DNA from: Triplophysa rosa
Taxonomy: Eukaryota; Chordata; Actinopteri; Cypriniformes; Nemacheilidae
Direction of reading: 5' to 3'
Assembly: GCF_024868665.1 (NCBI RefSeq)
Contig: NC_079890.1
Coordinates: forward strand, 33,965,831 to 34,029,830
DNA: 64,000 nt
In this document: positions 1-11,816 of the stretch, in pieces
Position numbering within the stretch: the first letter of the stretch is position 1
Layout: every line of letters starts with the position of its first letter
Notes under the pieces: generated by a model
Told to the model about the DNA's origin: nothing
Databases searched by the model: none
Seen by the model: the letters and a program-made list of their open reading frames with translations, nothing else
Program-made: the position numbers and the translations under genes

Positions 1-345
1 AAAAAATGTTGATATGCTTTATAAACACAACTGCTCGCCTTGCTCTGTTCTGCGATGCGCGTTCATGACTTCACGTAATACGCAATTAAGTTGAAAAGGT
101 CACGCTTGACGTAGGCAGAAGTACTGAGTCAGTGTTTACAAATGTGGAGAACGAGGACCGTTCAAAAGTTGTTGAATGTTCAATGACACGTATTCAAATG
201 TTTTTGTGTCAGTTTATTGTTTAAAATGGTCATTTCGTGTGCGTATCCTGGATGTTGTAATATTAAAAAAGCGTGACCTTTTCAACGTTATTACGTATTA
301 CGCGAAGTCATGAACGCGCATCGCAGAACAGAGCAAGGTGAGCAT
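1..345. repeat. Foldback (inverted-repeat) element, possibly cut by the window edge
   Basis: Two arms of roughly 75 bp face each other. The left arm (about 33-110) has GCTCGCCTTGCTCTG, then GTTCATGACTTC and AAAAGGTCACGC. The right arm (about 268-343) has the reverse complements in the opposite order. The spacer of about 150 bp shows no ORF. Weaker similarity continues outward to base 1, so the true end may lie outside the window. No target duplication can be tested. This is probably a non-autonomous DNA transposon of unknown superfamily. Confidence 0.75.
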
Positions 346-369
346 TTGTAAGCATATACATTTCTATTT

Positions 370-644
370 TTTTTAGAAAATGACCGATCATTTCGCTAGA
401 TAAGACCCTTATTCATCGTCTGGTATCGTTTAAAGCCCCTTGAAGCTGCACTGAAACTGTAATTTTGACCTTCAACCGTTTGGAGTCTATTGAAGTATTT
501 TTTATGGAGAAAAATCCTGGAACGTTTTCATTAAAAACCTTAATTTCTTTTCGACTAAAGTGACAAATACATAAACATCTTGGATGACATGGGGGTGAGT
601 AAATTATCATGAAAATGTATTTTGAAAATGAACTACTCCTTTAA
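370..644. repeat. MITE-like fragment
   Basis: The stretch ends with GGATGACATGGGGGTGAGTA, then GAACTACTCCTTTAA. This is the minus-strand counterpart of the TTAAAGG..GTTCA.. ends seen in complete short-inverted-repeat elements elsewhere in this window. The opposite end is not clear. No coding content is visible, and nothing recognisable lies between 645 and 1591. Confidence 0.45.
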
Positions 645-1744
645 GATAAACCATGTGCAAATTATCATTTTAAACTATTGCAGAGTATTTTCTCTATAAA
701 ACTGCAGTTTGCCACAAACAGTTTAAAAATGCAGTTTGAAACGGCCTCTGTTTATGACATCATAACCCTGTAACCAATCACGTTAACAGATTTGAGACTC
801 GACACTAAAACGATCGCTGCTGTTCCAGCTCTGCTTCTGCAACAGTTTTCACATGTACTAGGAATTTGTGTCTTCCATTAATAAATTAATCTTACGGTTT
901 TGTTCAGTCCCTCAAGGTTCATGTTGACTTGTGTTACAGTCTCTATCAATAGTGAAAGCTCCGAGAGCCCTCAGTTTAACACAACACATTCGGGTTGCTG
1001 CCATTTGCAGAGTAAAGAGTACAGTGCGGCCAAAGAAGTGGAGGCCAGACTAATGAATCAGACGGAATCTTGTAGCTTTAAAACTGATTCTCCAAAATTG
1101 ACTCCAAAGTTGGTCTCTTTTTAACTCAGATTTTTTTTCTATTTAAAACTTACAATATATTTTATACTGTAATGAAAAGTGAAATATAAACTTGGAAATA
1201 TAAATAAATGTAAGTAAAATATTAACCCTCTAATTTCTGAAGCAGTGGCCAATCAAAATGCAAAAGCTGTCCACAGCGCCCTGACAATTCCAATTGTCAG
1301 TATTGTGGAATGACTGGCAGGTGATTGCAACATAATGCGTAATGAAAAACGCTGCCCTTGTTGTCTTCGACCAGAACAGGGCTTCATTTAATTTCATTAA
1401 CAATTCTGCACAAACATGAGCATGATGACTCAACTGTCGCTGTATCAGGTGTCGTCCTGGCAAATACTCTACTGCACTGGCAAACTCCCCAGTCGCACTT
1501 GACCGACACTTTGGTGAAGCCTAAACTAGAGAGTAAAAACTTGAGAGTAAAAAGAGTGAGCTTTTAAATGAGCTCATTCACTGGTTACTAACAGGGGTCG
1601 GGAACCTTTTTTAACCAAAGAGACATTTTTCTAGTTTTGGTTAATTCATTTTTGCAAAAGAGCCATTGCAGAAACTACTATTCGGTTGTTAAGTCTGACT
1701 GTTTGAAAAGAAGAATTGTTGCTCTACATATAGATGGCCTAGGC

Positions 1745-2787
1745 CAGGGGTCGGCAACAGGCAGCATGTGGGCCAAAACTGGCCCGCCAGCAATAATATC
1801 TGGCCCGCGCCAGCAGAGCATGTGAGCGGAGCGAGAGCGTAACTTAATATTTCTCGCGGAGCGGAGAGTGCCTTTCTGAAAATTCCGCTCCGCTCGCTCA
1901 ATCTCAGAGTCGCTCGCTTAGCACTCTTGGTGATTTACTTTTTTGCTGCTGGATTATTGTCCCATGTACACCGCATGATCCTGAATCCTGAATAATAGCA
2001 CAACGGCAACGATGGAGGTTTGACGTTTTAAGACCGCATTTCCCCTTGTTTTGGTCTATTTTTCTTTAGAGCCTGTTTCTTTTATTAACCCCAGTAATAA
2101 TAAAGGTGTTCATAGTGCATTTCATCTTTTGTGCTTTTATTTTGAATGTTGCACTATGGCAGCTATATGTTCACGGAAATAAAGTAACGAAAATCAAATA
2201 TACTTTATCAGTTATTATACAGTTATTTTAGGCACTCTTTAAATAAAAAAATGACTAAAAATATTGGCTGTAATGTCACAGAATGTCGGACTGAAACATA
2301 ACTGCTCTTTTTCAGCCTACTATTAATATTTCGCTCAATGACTGCGCTTCGCTAAGTCGCTCACGGACCAAGCAAACGCTCTGCTCACATTACGCTCATG
2401 CTCACCGGTAAACCATATCCCGCTCTGACATAAAATGTGTCTAGTAAGCTTAATTGTTTTCAGTTTATTATCAACTTCTTGAATAAATGTCTCAGTTTAA
2501 GTCAGGATAGTGACATTTTATCTCACCATCTGGCTAGCTTGAATGTTAACATCACACGACACGACGTAATAGTGTAATACCCCCCAGCGCTATTATGTCA
2601 AATACGTTACGTTAAATAGGCTATTTCATATATAATTATATAATAACTATATTTTCAAAAGTAAGCTATTCTAGTTGCATTTTTCACCAATGAATTTCTT
2701 AAATAATCCTTTGACTATATTCTGGCCCGCCATCTAGCGGCGAATTAGTTTTTTTGGCCCGATGCCAAACTTACTTTCCGACCCCTG
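1745..2787. mobile_element. Non-autonomous hAT element inside the Tc1 transposase
   Basis: The element begins CAGGGGTCGGCAAC and ends TTCCGACCCCTG, giving short inverted ends of the hAT type. It is flanked by an 8-bp duplication GCCTAGGC at 1737-1744 and 2788-2795; the target is itself palindromic. It is 1043 bp long and has no transposase ORF. It lies within the N-terminal coding part of the Tc1 transposase, so it is younger than that Tc1 copy. Confidence 0.85.
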
Positions 2788-3595
2788 GCCTAGGCTATAA
2801 GAAGATTGCCAAGACCCTGAAACTGAGCTGCAGCACAGTGGCCAAAACCATACAGCGGTTTAACAGGACAGGTTCCACTCAGAACAGGCCTTGCCATGGT
2901 CGACCAAAGAAGTTGAGTGCACGTGCTCAGCGTCATATCCAGAGGTTGTCTTTGGGAAATAGATGTATGAGTGCTGCCAGCATTGCTGCAGAGGTTGAAG
3001 GGGTGGGGGGTCAGCCTGTCAGTGCTCAGACCATACGCCGCACACTGCATCAAATTGGTCTGCATGGCTGTCGTCCTAGAAGGAAGCCTCTTCTAAAGAT
3101 GATGCACTAGAAAGCCCGCAAACAGTTTGCTGAAGACAAGCAGACTAAGGACATGGATTACTGGAACCATGTCCTGTGGTCTGATGAGACCAAGATAAAT
3201 TTATTTGGTTCAGATGGTGTCAAGCGTGTGTGGCGGCAACCACGTGAGGAGTATAAAGACAAATGTGTCTTGCCTACAGTCAAGCATGTGGTGTGAGTGT
3301 CATGGTCTGGGGCTGCATGAGTGCTGCCAGCACTTGACATACTGAAGCAGAGCATGATCCCCTCCCTTCGGAGACTGGGCAGTATTCCAACATGATAGCA
3401 ACCCCAAAAGAAGCTGAGGGTAAAGGTGATGGACTGGCCAAGCATGTCTCCAGACCTAAACCCTATTGAGCATCTGTGGGGCAACCTCAAACGGAAGGTG
3501 GAGGAGCGCAAGGTCTCTAACATCCACCAGCTCCGTGATGTCATCATGGAGGAGTGGAAGAGGACTCCAGTGGCAACCTGTGAAGCTCTGGTGAG

Positions 3596-4759
3596 TAGGG
3601 TTGGGTATCGTTTGGGTTTTTTCCGTTACCGGTGCCTAAATCGATACTTTTGAAAAAGAGCCACAAAACACCAGTGGATGACATTAAAGAACAAAATGTT
3701 CAATTAAAAATATTTATTAAGTAATAAAAATACACAAATTCACAATTAAAGTGAATGCGAAATGAGCATGTACACTAACATTGCTAGACACTAACATTGC
3801 TAGAAAGATGTTATAGTGTTTACTGTACCCTCCAGCTACAACTAAATGCTCGCCATAGTTGTATTAAATATGGGCAGAAAATGCGCTCAATATATCAACA
3901 GATTAAGTCCATTTACAGAGACATTATATGTGGATTATTTTAAAAACAGACAGTATGTATAATTAATAAGTATAATTATATGCCTTTACATGCAGCCAGA
4001 GTAAAAAGCTTGACCGACTGCATGTCTAGAGATCAGACTGACAGATGCTAAAAGGTTTTAGCACTTTCACTGCTGTGTCTCGGTTGTCTTTCTTGTCAAA
4101 AGCGTTACAGTGTTGAGAACGAGCTCCACGGCACGCGCTTCATTGTTTTTAAACGCGTGCAACAGTTTTATTGTGATTGCTTGAATTACAGACACGTCAT
4201 ATGCGTTTCGAATTAACTTTAGTTTCACTTTAAAACTTGCCTTATGCGCAGGGGCGTAGCCAGAACATTTTTTTAGAGGTGGCCAGGTAAGACCCAGTGA
4301 TTTTATTAGGGTGACCAAAAAATCCTTACAGACAGAAATTCTTTAACTTCTACTGTAATTTACACCAATTCATCATTACATATACTAGTTTGCTGATCAA
4401 AAACATACACAAAGAACGTAAAGTAAACAATTTATTTGCAATGCTTTCATGTGCTAACATTATTTTAAAATAATTTGCTAGCTATCATTTGCAGTAAGTT
4501 AGCATTTTTTATAGAAAATATTTCACAGATCATTCGCGATCCGTTTAACCATTGTATAAGATGTGTTGGATTTGTATTATCTGAGGTTTCCAACTTTCGT
4601 TCGCGTGAGTGAGGGCAAATGTCTCAATCGACGGCTCCATCAGCATTTAAGTGGCACCGAAATGAGGCACCGAAATCTACGTTTTGATTCGGTCCAGTTA
4701 CATACCGGATACATAGGTACTGGAGCCATATTGGCACCGGGTTTCGGTACCCAACCCTA
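3596..4759. mobile_element. Second non-autonomous hAT element inside the same Tc1
   Basis: Ends are TAGGGTTGGGTATCG and CGGTACCCAACCCTA, inverted repeats of each other apart from one base. A perfect 8-bp duplication CTGGTGAG lies at 3588-3595 and 4760-4767. The 1164-bp interior shows no transposase and includes AT-rich, apparently unrelated sequence. Deleting the element and one target copy restores the C-terminal Tc1 reading (A-L-V-S-S-M-P-K). Confidence 0.9.
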
Positions 4760-5422
4760 CTGGTGAGCTCCATGCCCAAGAGGGTTAAGGCAGTGCTGGA
4801 AAATAATGGTTGCCACACGAAATATTGACACTTTGGGCCCAATTTGGACATTTTCACTTAGGGGTGTACTCTCTTTTGTTGCCAGCGGTTTAGACATTAA
4901 TGGCTGTGTGTTGAGTCATTTTGAGGGGACAGCAAATTTACACCATTATACAAGCTGTACACTCACTACTTTACATTGTAGCAAAGTGTCATTTCTGACA
5001 GTGTTGTCACATGAAAAGATATAACAAAATATTTACAAAAATGTGAGGGGTGTACTCACTTCTGTGAGACACTGTACATCAATGACTTCAATACTAATAA
5101 CTTGATGTCCACAGACCACAGTCTCACTTATGGTCCCTGTGGGGATCAATTGTTCTTTTCCTTCGATAAGATAACATGTCCACAGACAACTCAAAAACAG
5201 TGAAACAAACGAAACCGTGCAAACATCTGGGGCTCCAAAAATGATTTCCATTACTTATAAACAACTTACAGGTTTACATTAGGCCACCATTCAATTCAAC
5301 TTAATTATATTTAACATATAACCATTTTAAAAAGGGCACGTTCCTATAGTACTGATACTCACAAAATACTGCATATGTGTCTTCTGACTTTGCATAAGGG
5401 TTGCTCGACTTCTTCAAATGCT

Positions 5423-5529
5423 GCAGACCGATCGGCGAATGTCTGACATCAGAGTACCGCGAGAACTTTTAGAAAGCACACGGAGCTCTGCACTCGCGGC
5501 ACTTTGATGTCATACGCCGATCGGTCTGC
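5423..5529. repeat. Hairpin-forming inverted repeat
   Basis: GCAGACCGATCGGCG at 5423 is matched exactly by its reverse complement ending at 5529. Pairing continues imperfectly for about 25 further bases on each side (ACATCA, ACCGCGAG / CTCGCGGC). The loop is about 30 bp. It could be a small foldback element or a cruciform-forming remnant. No hairpin RNA is claimed. Confidence 0.6.
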
Positions 5530-5800
5530 GCAACCCCTCATGAGAGCGAACATAACTAGCGTCTTGCTAATAGCTTTGTAGTTCGGTTCGTACGTGGTCA
5601 AGACACTTACATACCGGCATTGAAACTCCTCTGTCAACCTTGACAGATGTATGTATGGACTTCATATTGTTCATATGCGAGAAAGACTGTTTACACAGAT
5701 ATGAGGAGTTAAACACATCTCATCCATACTGACGCTTCGCAGTTTGCTTCCATCTGCTCACCGGATACTTTGCTGCATGGTGTGTTTTTAAAACTTTTTA

Positions 5801-7416
5801 CAGTGGCAAGAAAAAGTATGTGAACCTTTTGGAATTTCATAGTTTTCTGAATAAATTTGTCATAAAATGTGATCTGATCTTCATCTAAGTCAAGGGTATT
5901 GACAAATAAAATGTGTCTAAAATAATAACACAACATTTTTTTGATCTTTCATGTCTTTATTGAGAACAACCAAAAAAACCTTGTAGTGCTGGTGGAAAAA
6001 GTATGTGAACCCTTGAGTTAATGACCTCAATGAAGCTAATTGGAATCAGGTTTTAGCACACATGGAGTCTCGTTAAGATAATAAGTTTGGAGGTGTGGAC
6101 TACAGCTACTTTCACTGATAAAAAGCCCTCAAACTTTTAGAGTTTGCTCTGCACAAGAAGAACACGCTTATGTGAGCCATGCCTCGCCAAAAAGAGCTTT
6201 CAGAGGATCTACGATCAAGAATTGTTGATTTACATAAAGCTGGCAAGGGTTACAAAGTTATTTCAAAGACTTTAGAAATTCACCAGTCTACAGTTAGGCA
6301 AACAATCTACAAATGGAGACACTTTGGGACTGTTGCTACTCTACCAAGAAGTGGGCGCCCAGTCAAAATGACACTTAAGAGCACAACGAAGACTCATCAA
6401 TGAGGTAAAGAAACAACCCCGAATGACAGCCAAAGATTTGAAGGCATCATTGGAACTTGCTAACATCTCTGTTCATAAGTCTACAATACGTAAAACACTG
6501 AACAAGCAGGGTATCCACGGCAGGACACCACGAAGGAGCCACTACTTACTAAAAAGAACATTGCTGCACGCCTGAAGTTTGCAGAAGAGCACATTGACAC
6601 TCCACAGCGGTATTGGCAAAATGTTTTGTGGACTGATGAAGCTAAGATTGAACTATTTTGGAAAAAAACACAGCACTACATCTGGCGCAGAAAGGGCACG
6701 GCATATCATCATGAAAACATCATCCCAACTGTAAAGTATGGTGGAGGAAACATCATGATTTGGTCCTGCTTTGCTACATCAGGGCCTGGCCAGCTTGGAA
6801 TCATTGAGGGGAAGATGAATTCCCAAGTATATCAGACAATTCTTCAGGATAATGTGAGAATGTCTGTACGTCAGCTGAAACTGTGTAGAAGGTGGGTGAT
6901 GCAACATGACCACGACCCAAAACACCGGAGCAAGTCCACAACAGAATGGCTTCAGAAAAACTAAATCGTCCTTTTGGAGTGGCCAAGTCAGAGCCCAGAC
7001 CTCAACCCAATAGAGATGCTATGGATTCACTTCAAGAGGGCCATACACATGAGACGTCCAAAGAATATGACAGCACTAAAGCAGTTCTGCCAGGAAGAAT
7101 GGGCTAAAATTCCTCCTCAACGATGTGCAGGTCTGATCCACAGCTACAGGAAGCGCCTGGTTGAGGTTATTGCTGCCAAGGGGGGTCAACCAGTTATTCA
7201 TTCTAAGGGTTCACTTACTTTTTCCACTGCCATTTTGAATGTTGAATGGGTGTGTTCATTAAAGATATGAAATATCAGAATTTTTTGTTATTATTTTTAG
7301 ACACATTATGTTTGTCAATACCCTTGACTTAGATGAAGATCAGATCACATTTTATGACAAATTTATTCAGAAAACCATGAAATTCCAAAAGGTTCACATA
7401 CTTTTTCTTGCCACTG
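5801..7416 (+). mobile_element. Tc1-like transposon with long IR/DR-type ends
   Basis: The left end starts CAGTGGCAAGAAAAAGTATG after a TA and the right end finishes CTTTTTCTTGCCACTG before a TA, giving a 1616-bp element with TA target duplication. The termini are long, about 200 bp, with a second inner copy of the end motif (GAAAAAGTATGTGAACC near 5996; its reverse near 7207-7229). This is the IR/DR layout of the Sleeping Beauty type. The left and right repeats remain very similar, suggesting moderate age. Confidence 0.92.
6179..7195 (+). pseudogene. Inactivated Tc1 transposase (DD34E)
   Basis: The start [20 protein letters not shown] at 6179 opens a paired-type helix-turn-helix, with the GRP hook at about 6354. 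A frameshift near 6365-6390 moves the reading frame. The catalytic core resumes at LWTDEAKIELFW (about 6623), then QHDHDPKH (second Asp, about 6902) and QSPDLNPIEMLW (Glu, about 6988), with 34 residues between the second Asp and Glu. An in-frame TAA at 6962-6964 truncates the core. All three catalytic residues are visible, but at least one frameshift and one nonsense change make it non-functional. Confidence 0.9.
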
Positions 7417-7521
7417 TACATGTGATTATAGTGAGTGTAACCCCCTCTTTCTGGTTCTTTCTTACGACCATTCCGGAAAGGACAACACGGAGACATAGAC
7501 TGAGCTCACTCATCGCGTTTA

Positions 7522-7785
7522 CTGGAATATATGAAATGACACCAAATAGGCATGAAATACATCTCATCCGGTCACGTAACATTCTCCTCAGAAGCTTACA
7601 TGTGACTGATTCACCAGTTCGACAAACAATAAATCAACTTTCCTATAATTAAGAGCTCAATTTCCTTTTCTGTTGTTTCCTGAACATAGAAAATATAACA
7701 TCATAAGAATATTAGTACATCATACCTGGAATATATGAAATGACACCAAATAGGCATGAAATACATCTCATCCAGTCACATAACT
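7522..7785. repeat. Local direct duplication, about 58-bp copies 204 bp apart
   Basis: A segment beginning CTGGAATATATGAAATGACA at 7522 recurs at 7726 with only a few changes. A shared neighbouring motif (CATTCTCCTCAG..GTGTGACTGA) recurs near 7579 and 8030. It looks like internal repetition of an old transposon or satellite fragment. No coding content. Confidence 0.6.
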
Positions 7786-8658
7786 GTCAAAAATATCGTG
7801 AAAATAAGCAACTAGAGAATACAGAGAAAGAGACACAACGAATACCATGTGCTCCTGAAGCACTCAGCAGTAAGTTCAGTATAAAACATCAGTTACCCGT
7901 CCACTCTATATCCCTTATGACTCAAATATGAAAATACTTTTAAAGTAACAATTTTGACCATAAAGAGAAATGAAATAATCTCTGACAGCATTTTATTTCT
8001 GTTTGACCGGAGAGAGATTTTACACCTACCATTCTCCTCAGCAGTTCACGTGTGACTGAGAAGAAAATGGCCGACTCTACTGATAGTTTACCTTAGTCGC
8101 CTGTAGGTGTCCCCATATCCATTTCTTCTAGATGCACTTAATATATTTTATTCAATGAATATCTTAAAATTGTTTCACAAGATGAACAAACATTTTGGCA
8201 CAATTCATTACAAATTTCTTTTCCCTGTTACACGAGGCAACGAGTGCTGTATCATACACCACAGAGAGCCGTGACTTTCAATAAAAGCATGACGCTCGCT
8301 TTTCTAAACTCGTAGCTGTAGCTTGAATCTGGGCTGCGGGCGCCAGAGGTTACCATAGAAACGCTGTTTGCCGCTATTGATTAGTGTTGTGACGCGCTTG
8401 CGCATAGCACTGCATACATGTATTGGCCAGGACAACCTAAAATATACATATATATTACGATGTTTTTAACAATCAAATGATGGTGAAGGGTAACACCTGG
8501 CGAGCCACATGATTTTTGAAAAGAGCCACATAGGTTCCTGACCACTGGATTAAATGATAAAAATGTCACATTGGTTAATGTCAACCTGATTGAATTCATT
8601 AAAGAAATAATGTTAAGGAAATTATGGTGCTATTTTGTTTCCAACATCAGGAACACTT

Positions 8659-9053
8659 TGAAGGTCCAGTGTATAAAATTTAGCGGCAACTAGCGGTGAG
8701 GTTGCAAATTGCAACCCACGGCTCAATCCACCCCTCTCTTTCAAAGCACTACGGTGGCTGACACAGGGCTAAGATGTCATCACGTTTTCGCTTCTTTGCC
8801 GAAAGAGATAACGTATTTACGAAACACACTCTGTAGAGCAGTTTGTCCGTTTAGGGCTACTGTAGAAACAACATGACGAATTCCATGTAAGGGGACCCGC
8901 GATGTATGTGGATAGAAATAACTCGTTCTAAGGTAATAAAAACATAACACTTCATTATGTAAGGTCTTTATACACCTCTAAATACACAGTTATATATATT
9001 ATATTGCTTTTCAATCAATAGATCCTCCAAAAAATGACTCACTGGACCTTTAA
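8659..9053. mobile_element. MITE, uninterrupted copy
   Basis: It begins GAAGGTCCAGTGTATAAA and ends GACTCACTGGACCTTTAA, with short inverted ends. The whole sequence matches a second copy at 54551-56632, which is split by a hAT element. Shared internal landmarks include GTAGAGCAGTTTGTCCGTTT and AGGTAATAAAAACATAAC. It is non-coding, about 395 bp, and serves as the empty-site reference for the nested copy. Confidence 0.8.
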
Positions 9054-9251
9054 GATCAACATTTCCTGTAATATTAATGTTGGCACTTTGAGACACGCAA
9101 AAATAAATAAATAGAGAATTTGTGCTTGGTATTTATGTCACCTGTTCATGTCAGACAATGTTTATAACATGAAAGGATTTCTTATTTAATTTATTTAATC
9201 TATTATTTGATTAAGTAAAGTTTGATTTATTCTTATGCGCAAATTCATTCA

Positions 9252-9408
<157 letters not shown>

Positions 9409-9651
9409 TGTTTGATGTAAGAAACAACAACAATTCCATTCATGAAGCTATAATATATGTATGCATGAATGTGTTTTTTTATTTTGATATTTGAAGGTTT
9501 TATTTTCAGGTAATTGCCAGAAACATTGTTTTTTTTTTGTATTTTTGTATGCTGTGTCAAATATCGAAATTCTCACATTTGCCTTTCAAATGTTTCAAAC
9601 AGTAATGGAGTATTTCAAAATATTTTCAATTTCGTTTTGTTTTGTTTTTAT

Positions 9652-10330
9652 TAGGGATGCACCGATATGTAAATTTTGGTCGATAACGATAACCGATACT
9701 TCTTTAACATCGGAAGCCGATAATTTATATATTAGCCGATATACAGTATCTAAATATTAATATGAAATTCCCTAAGACTGAAACAACAGGCAAAAAGTGG
9801 ACAACTGCTTTTATTTGAAGACATGGACTGCAGAAAACAAGGTAACCATTAGTTCGCTTTATTCCCTGAAAATCATGTACCAAGCCTACTTTACACTAGC
9901 TATCGATTCATTAACCCTCAAACTTTTCTGGTATATTTTTTATTTAATAAACAAATTATCGATGTTCTTCCAGAGCAACCCAGAAAAATGTCCTTAATAG
10001 CCACATGTCTAACGGGTCTCAAGACCGAAAGCATTCAGACAGCAGTCTGATTCAAACAATGTGCTTTTGTTCCTATAATTTACACATTCATAAATACTGT
10101 ATCTACATACTGTACATCAACAATGTTTTGCTAATAGCAGTAAGTGAATGATCATGACAGAAAGACAGTACTGTACTGGATTTTAACTGTGAGCAGCGTG
10201 CAGCTGAAGTAGTATAACCAGAGGAATTGATTTATGATTTATCGGCTATAATATATCGGTTATTAAATGTTATTATCGGCCGATAACATTAAAAATGACC
10301 ATTTGGCCAATAATTTATCGTGCATCCCTA
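9652..10330. mobile_element. Non-autonomous hAT-type element
   Basis: Ends are TAGGGATGCACCGATA and TTATCGTGCATCCCTA, inverted repeats of each other. A perfect 8-bp duplication GTTTTTAT flanks it at 9644-9651 and 10331-10338. Subterminal motifs containing CGATAA/CCGATA recur inside both ends (9690-9750 and 10235-10290). It has no transposase ORF and is 679 bp long. Confidence 0.92.
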
Positions 10331-10338
10331 GTTTTTAT

Positions 10339-11816
10339 GTGTTAAAGAACATGCTAATGTTTTGAAGTAGGGAATTATATATTTATTCATGATGCCTTTT
10401 CCTAAAATTGATTAAAGTTGCAAAACAGCTGCAGTGTAATCCCACTTGTTGCAACAGGACATTATTCCCACATATTTGAGCATTTGGAATGACAGGACTT
10501 GAATGGTGACCAGAAAAGCATTCAAATGAAAACAACACTGTCATCAGAGTGTTGTGTTTTCATGCCATACCTAATACAAACTGAACCCCTGAGATTTATA
10601 AAATGACCCGAATAAATTGTCCGATGATCTGCTCTTCACAACATGAGTAGGTGTTTGTTGAGTCAAAGCCTGCTCGTTCTGATTCAAAGTTCATGGAAAG
10701 GTCATGAGCATTTCTAAGATGATTGTAAATGTCTTTGCTCAGCTGTGAAATATCGAATTTGGCTAGAAATGTGCTGTCTCTTTTTAAAAACTCATAATCC
10801 AGTTTTATGCAAAGACTGGAAAAGTTATTAAAAAAAAAAACGGGTAATTATATTCTTTGTATCTTCTAAGAAGTGTTAAATCTAAATTTTGCAACAATGC
10901 ATTCAATCGGTGTGCCGATATTGCCTGAAACTTTTTCCTTCTTCAAAAATGTGCATGCATTTTAAGGGTTTACAACAGATATGCCACATGCATATGTTTT
11001 CTGTGTTTTTCCTTTAATCAATGCTTAAAGGAATACTTTTTATCAGTGGATTACTGTCGCTAACAACCTATGTTTTTTTTTTAAGACAAACTATTGTTCA
11101 TGTCAATGGATTCAATTTCACCAGAAGTAAATAACTCAATTGCAACAAAGCCTTTTTTGTTACATATTTTCAATGGCTTTATAGCTTTATGGCTCATTGG
11201 TTGTCTCATTTTCATTCCAGGTAGTTCTCTCTGAAGCAGGGAGTGTCTGCAGTTCTCTGCTTTATAGGTCAGACACTGGTTTATGTTGTTTCTGTGGCTA
11301 TGCTCACTCCCGTCCCAATTTGTATATGAATTTGCTTGCATCATTTGTCACCCGTTTACAGCATCCGGTCGAGAGATGTAGACCCTCAGCATATGCCATG
11401 AAAACCACGTACAAGAGCTCACTCAGCAGATTTAGATCACCTGTACCGTATGCATAAATAAAAACCAAGACAGGAGAGGATATTATGGCTAGCTAGCTGT
11501 GTGTAATGTCTTGGAGAGGGATGATTTGTCATGCAACATGAAATGTCTGTTTTGTTTAATGTCTGGAGGGAAACACAGATGTTATTCAGCTCAATCATTT
11601 TGTTGTTTGTTTACTTATTTTGACAGCATTCAACTTCTTTTTCGATTTCTGACATTCGCCCTGCAAAATAACAATTCATGGCAAACCATTCCAAAAAAAC
11701 ATTTGAAACTCACTTTTAAATGTTGAAAACAAAAGCAAAATGTCTTGATTAAAATGGGATGGCTGCCTCGTGTTGATACCGATGCCTAAATATACTGTTT
11801 AATTGTACACATACAG
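10339..11816. other. Gene-free stretch before the first visible nfat5 exon
   Basis: AT-rich sequence with no ORF I can tie to a gene and no clear repeat boundary. It is probably the 3' part of nfat5 intron 1. The nfat5 N-terminal exon expected upstream was not found anywhere in 1-11816. Confidence 0.6.

Larger units (their letters stand above)
1702..4830 (+). pseudogene. Tc1-family DD34E transposase pseudogene
   Basis: Recognisable pieces run in order: the N-terminal helix-turn-helix (GYKKIAKTLKLSCSTVAK, from about 2796), the first catalytic Asp in LWSDETKINLFG (about 3176-3210), and the catalytic Glu in SPDLNPIEHLW (about 3448-3480). The protein tail resumes after 4767. Damage includes a stop at 3108-3110, frame breaks between 3280 and 3420, and loss of the region that should carry the second Asp; only a remnant near 3390 remains. 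Two hAT elements interrupt the frame. This is a dead copy of an abundant fish Tc1 subfamily. Confidence 0.85.
1702..5074 (+). mobile_element. Degenerate 5'-truncated Tc1 transposon split by two hAT insertions
   Basis: The right end (about 5042-5074) has GAGGGGTGTACTCACTTCTG and stops at ACTG followed by TA, the expected Tc1 terminus. Transposase reading starts mid-protein near 1702, with no left inverted repeat, so the element is truncated on the left. Coding pieces lie at 1702-1744, 2796-3595 and 4768-4830, interrupted by two other elements. Removing those two blocks together with one target copy each makes the Tc1 protein continuous across both junctions. The element cannot be autonomous. 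Confidence 0.85.
1592..8547. mobile_element. Possible outer hAT-type element enclosing the Tc1 nest
   Basis: Position 1592 starts CAGGGGTCGGGAACCT. At 8532-8547 the reverse complement reads CAGTGGTCAGGAACCT, a 14 of 16 match, and both ends are followed inward by an AAAAGAGCCA-type motif. This could be one hAT-type element expanded by later insertions. The flanking 8-mers do not match, so the two ends may belong to different copies. No hAT transposase ORF was found inside. Confidence 0.3.
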
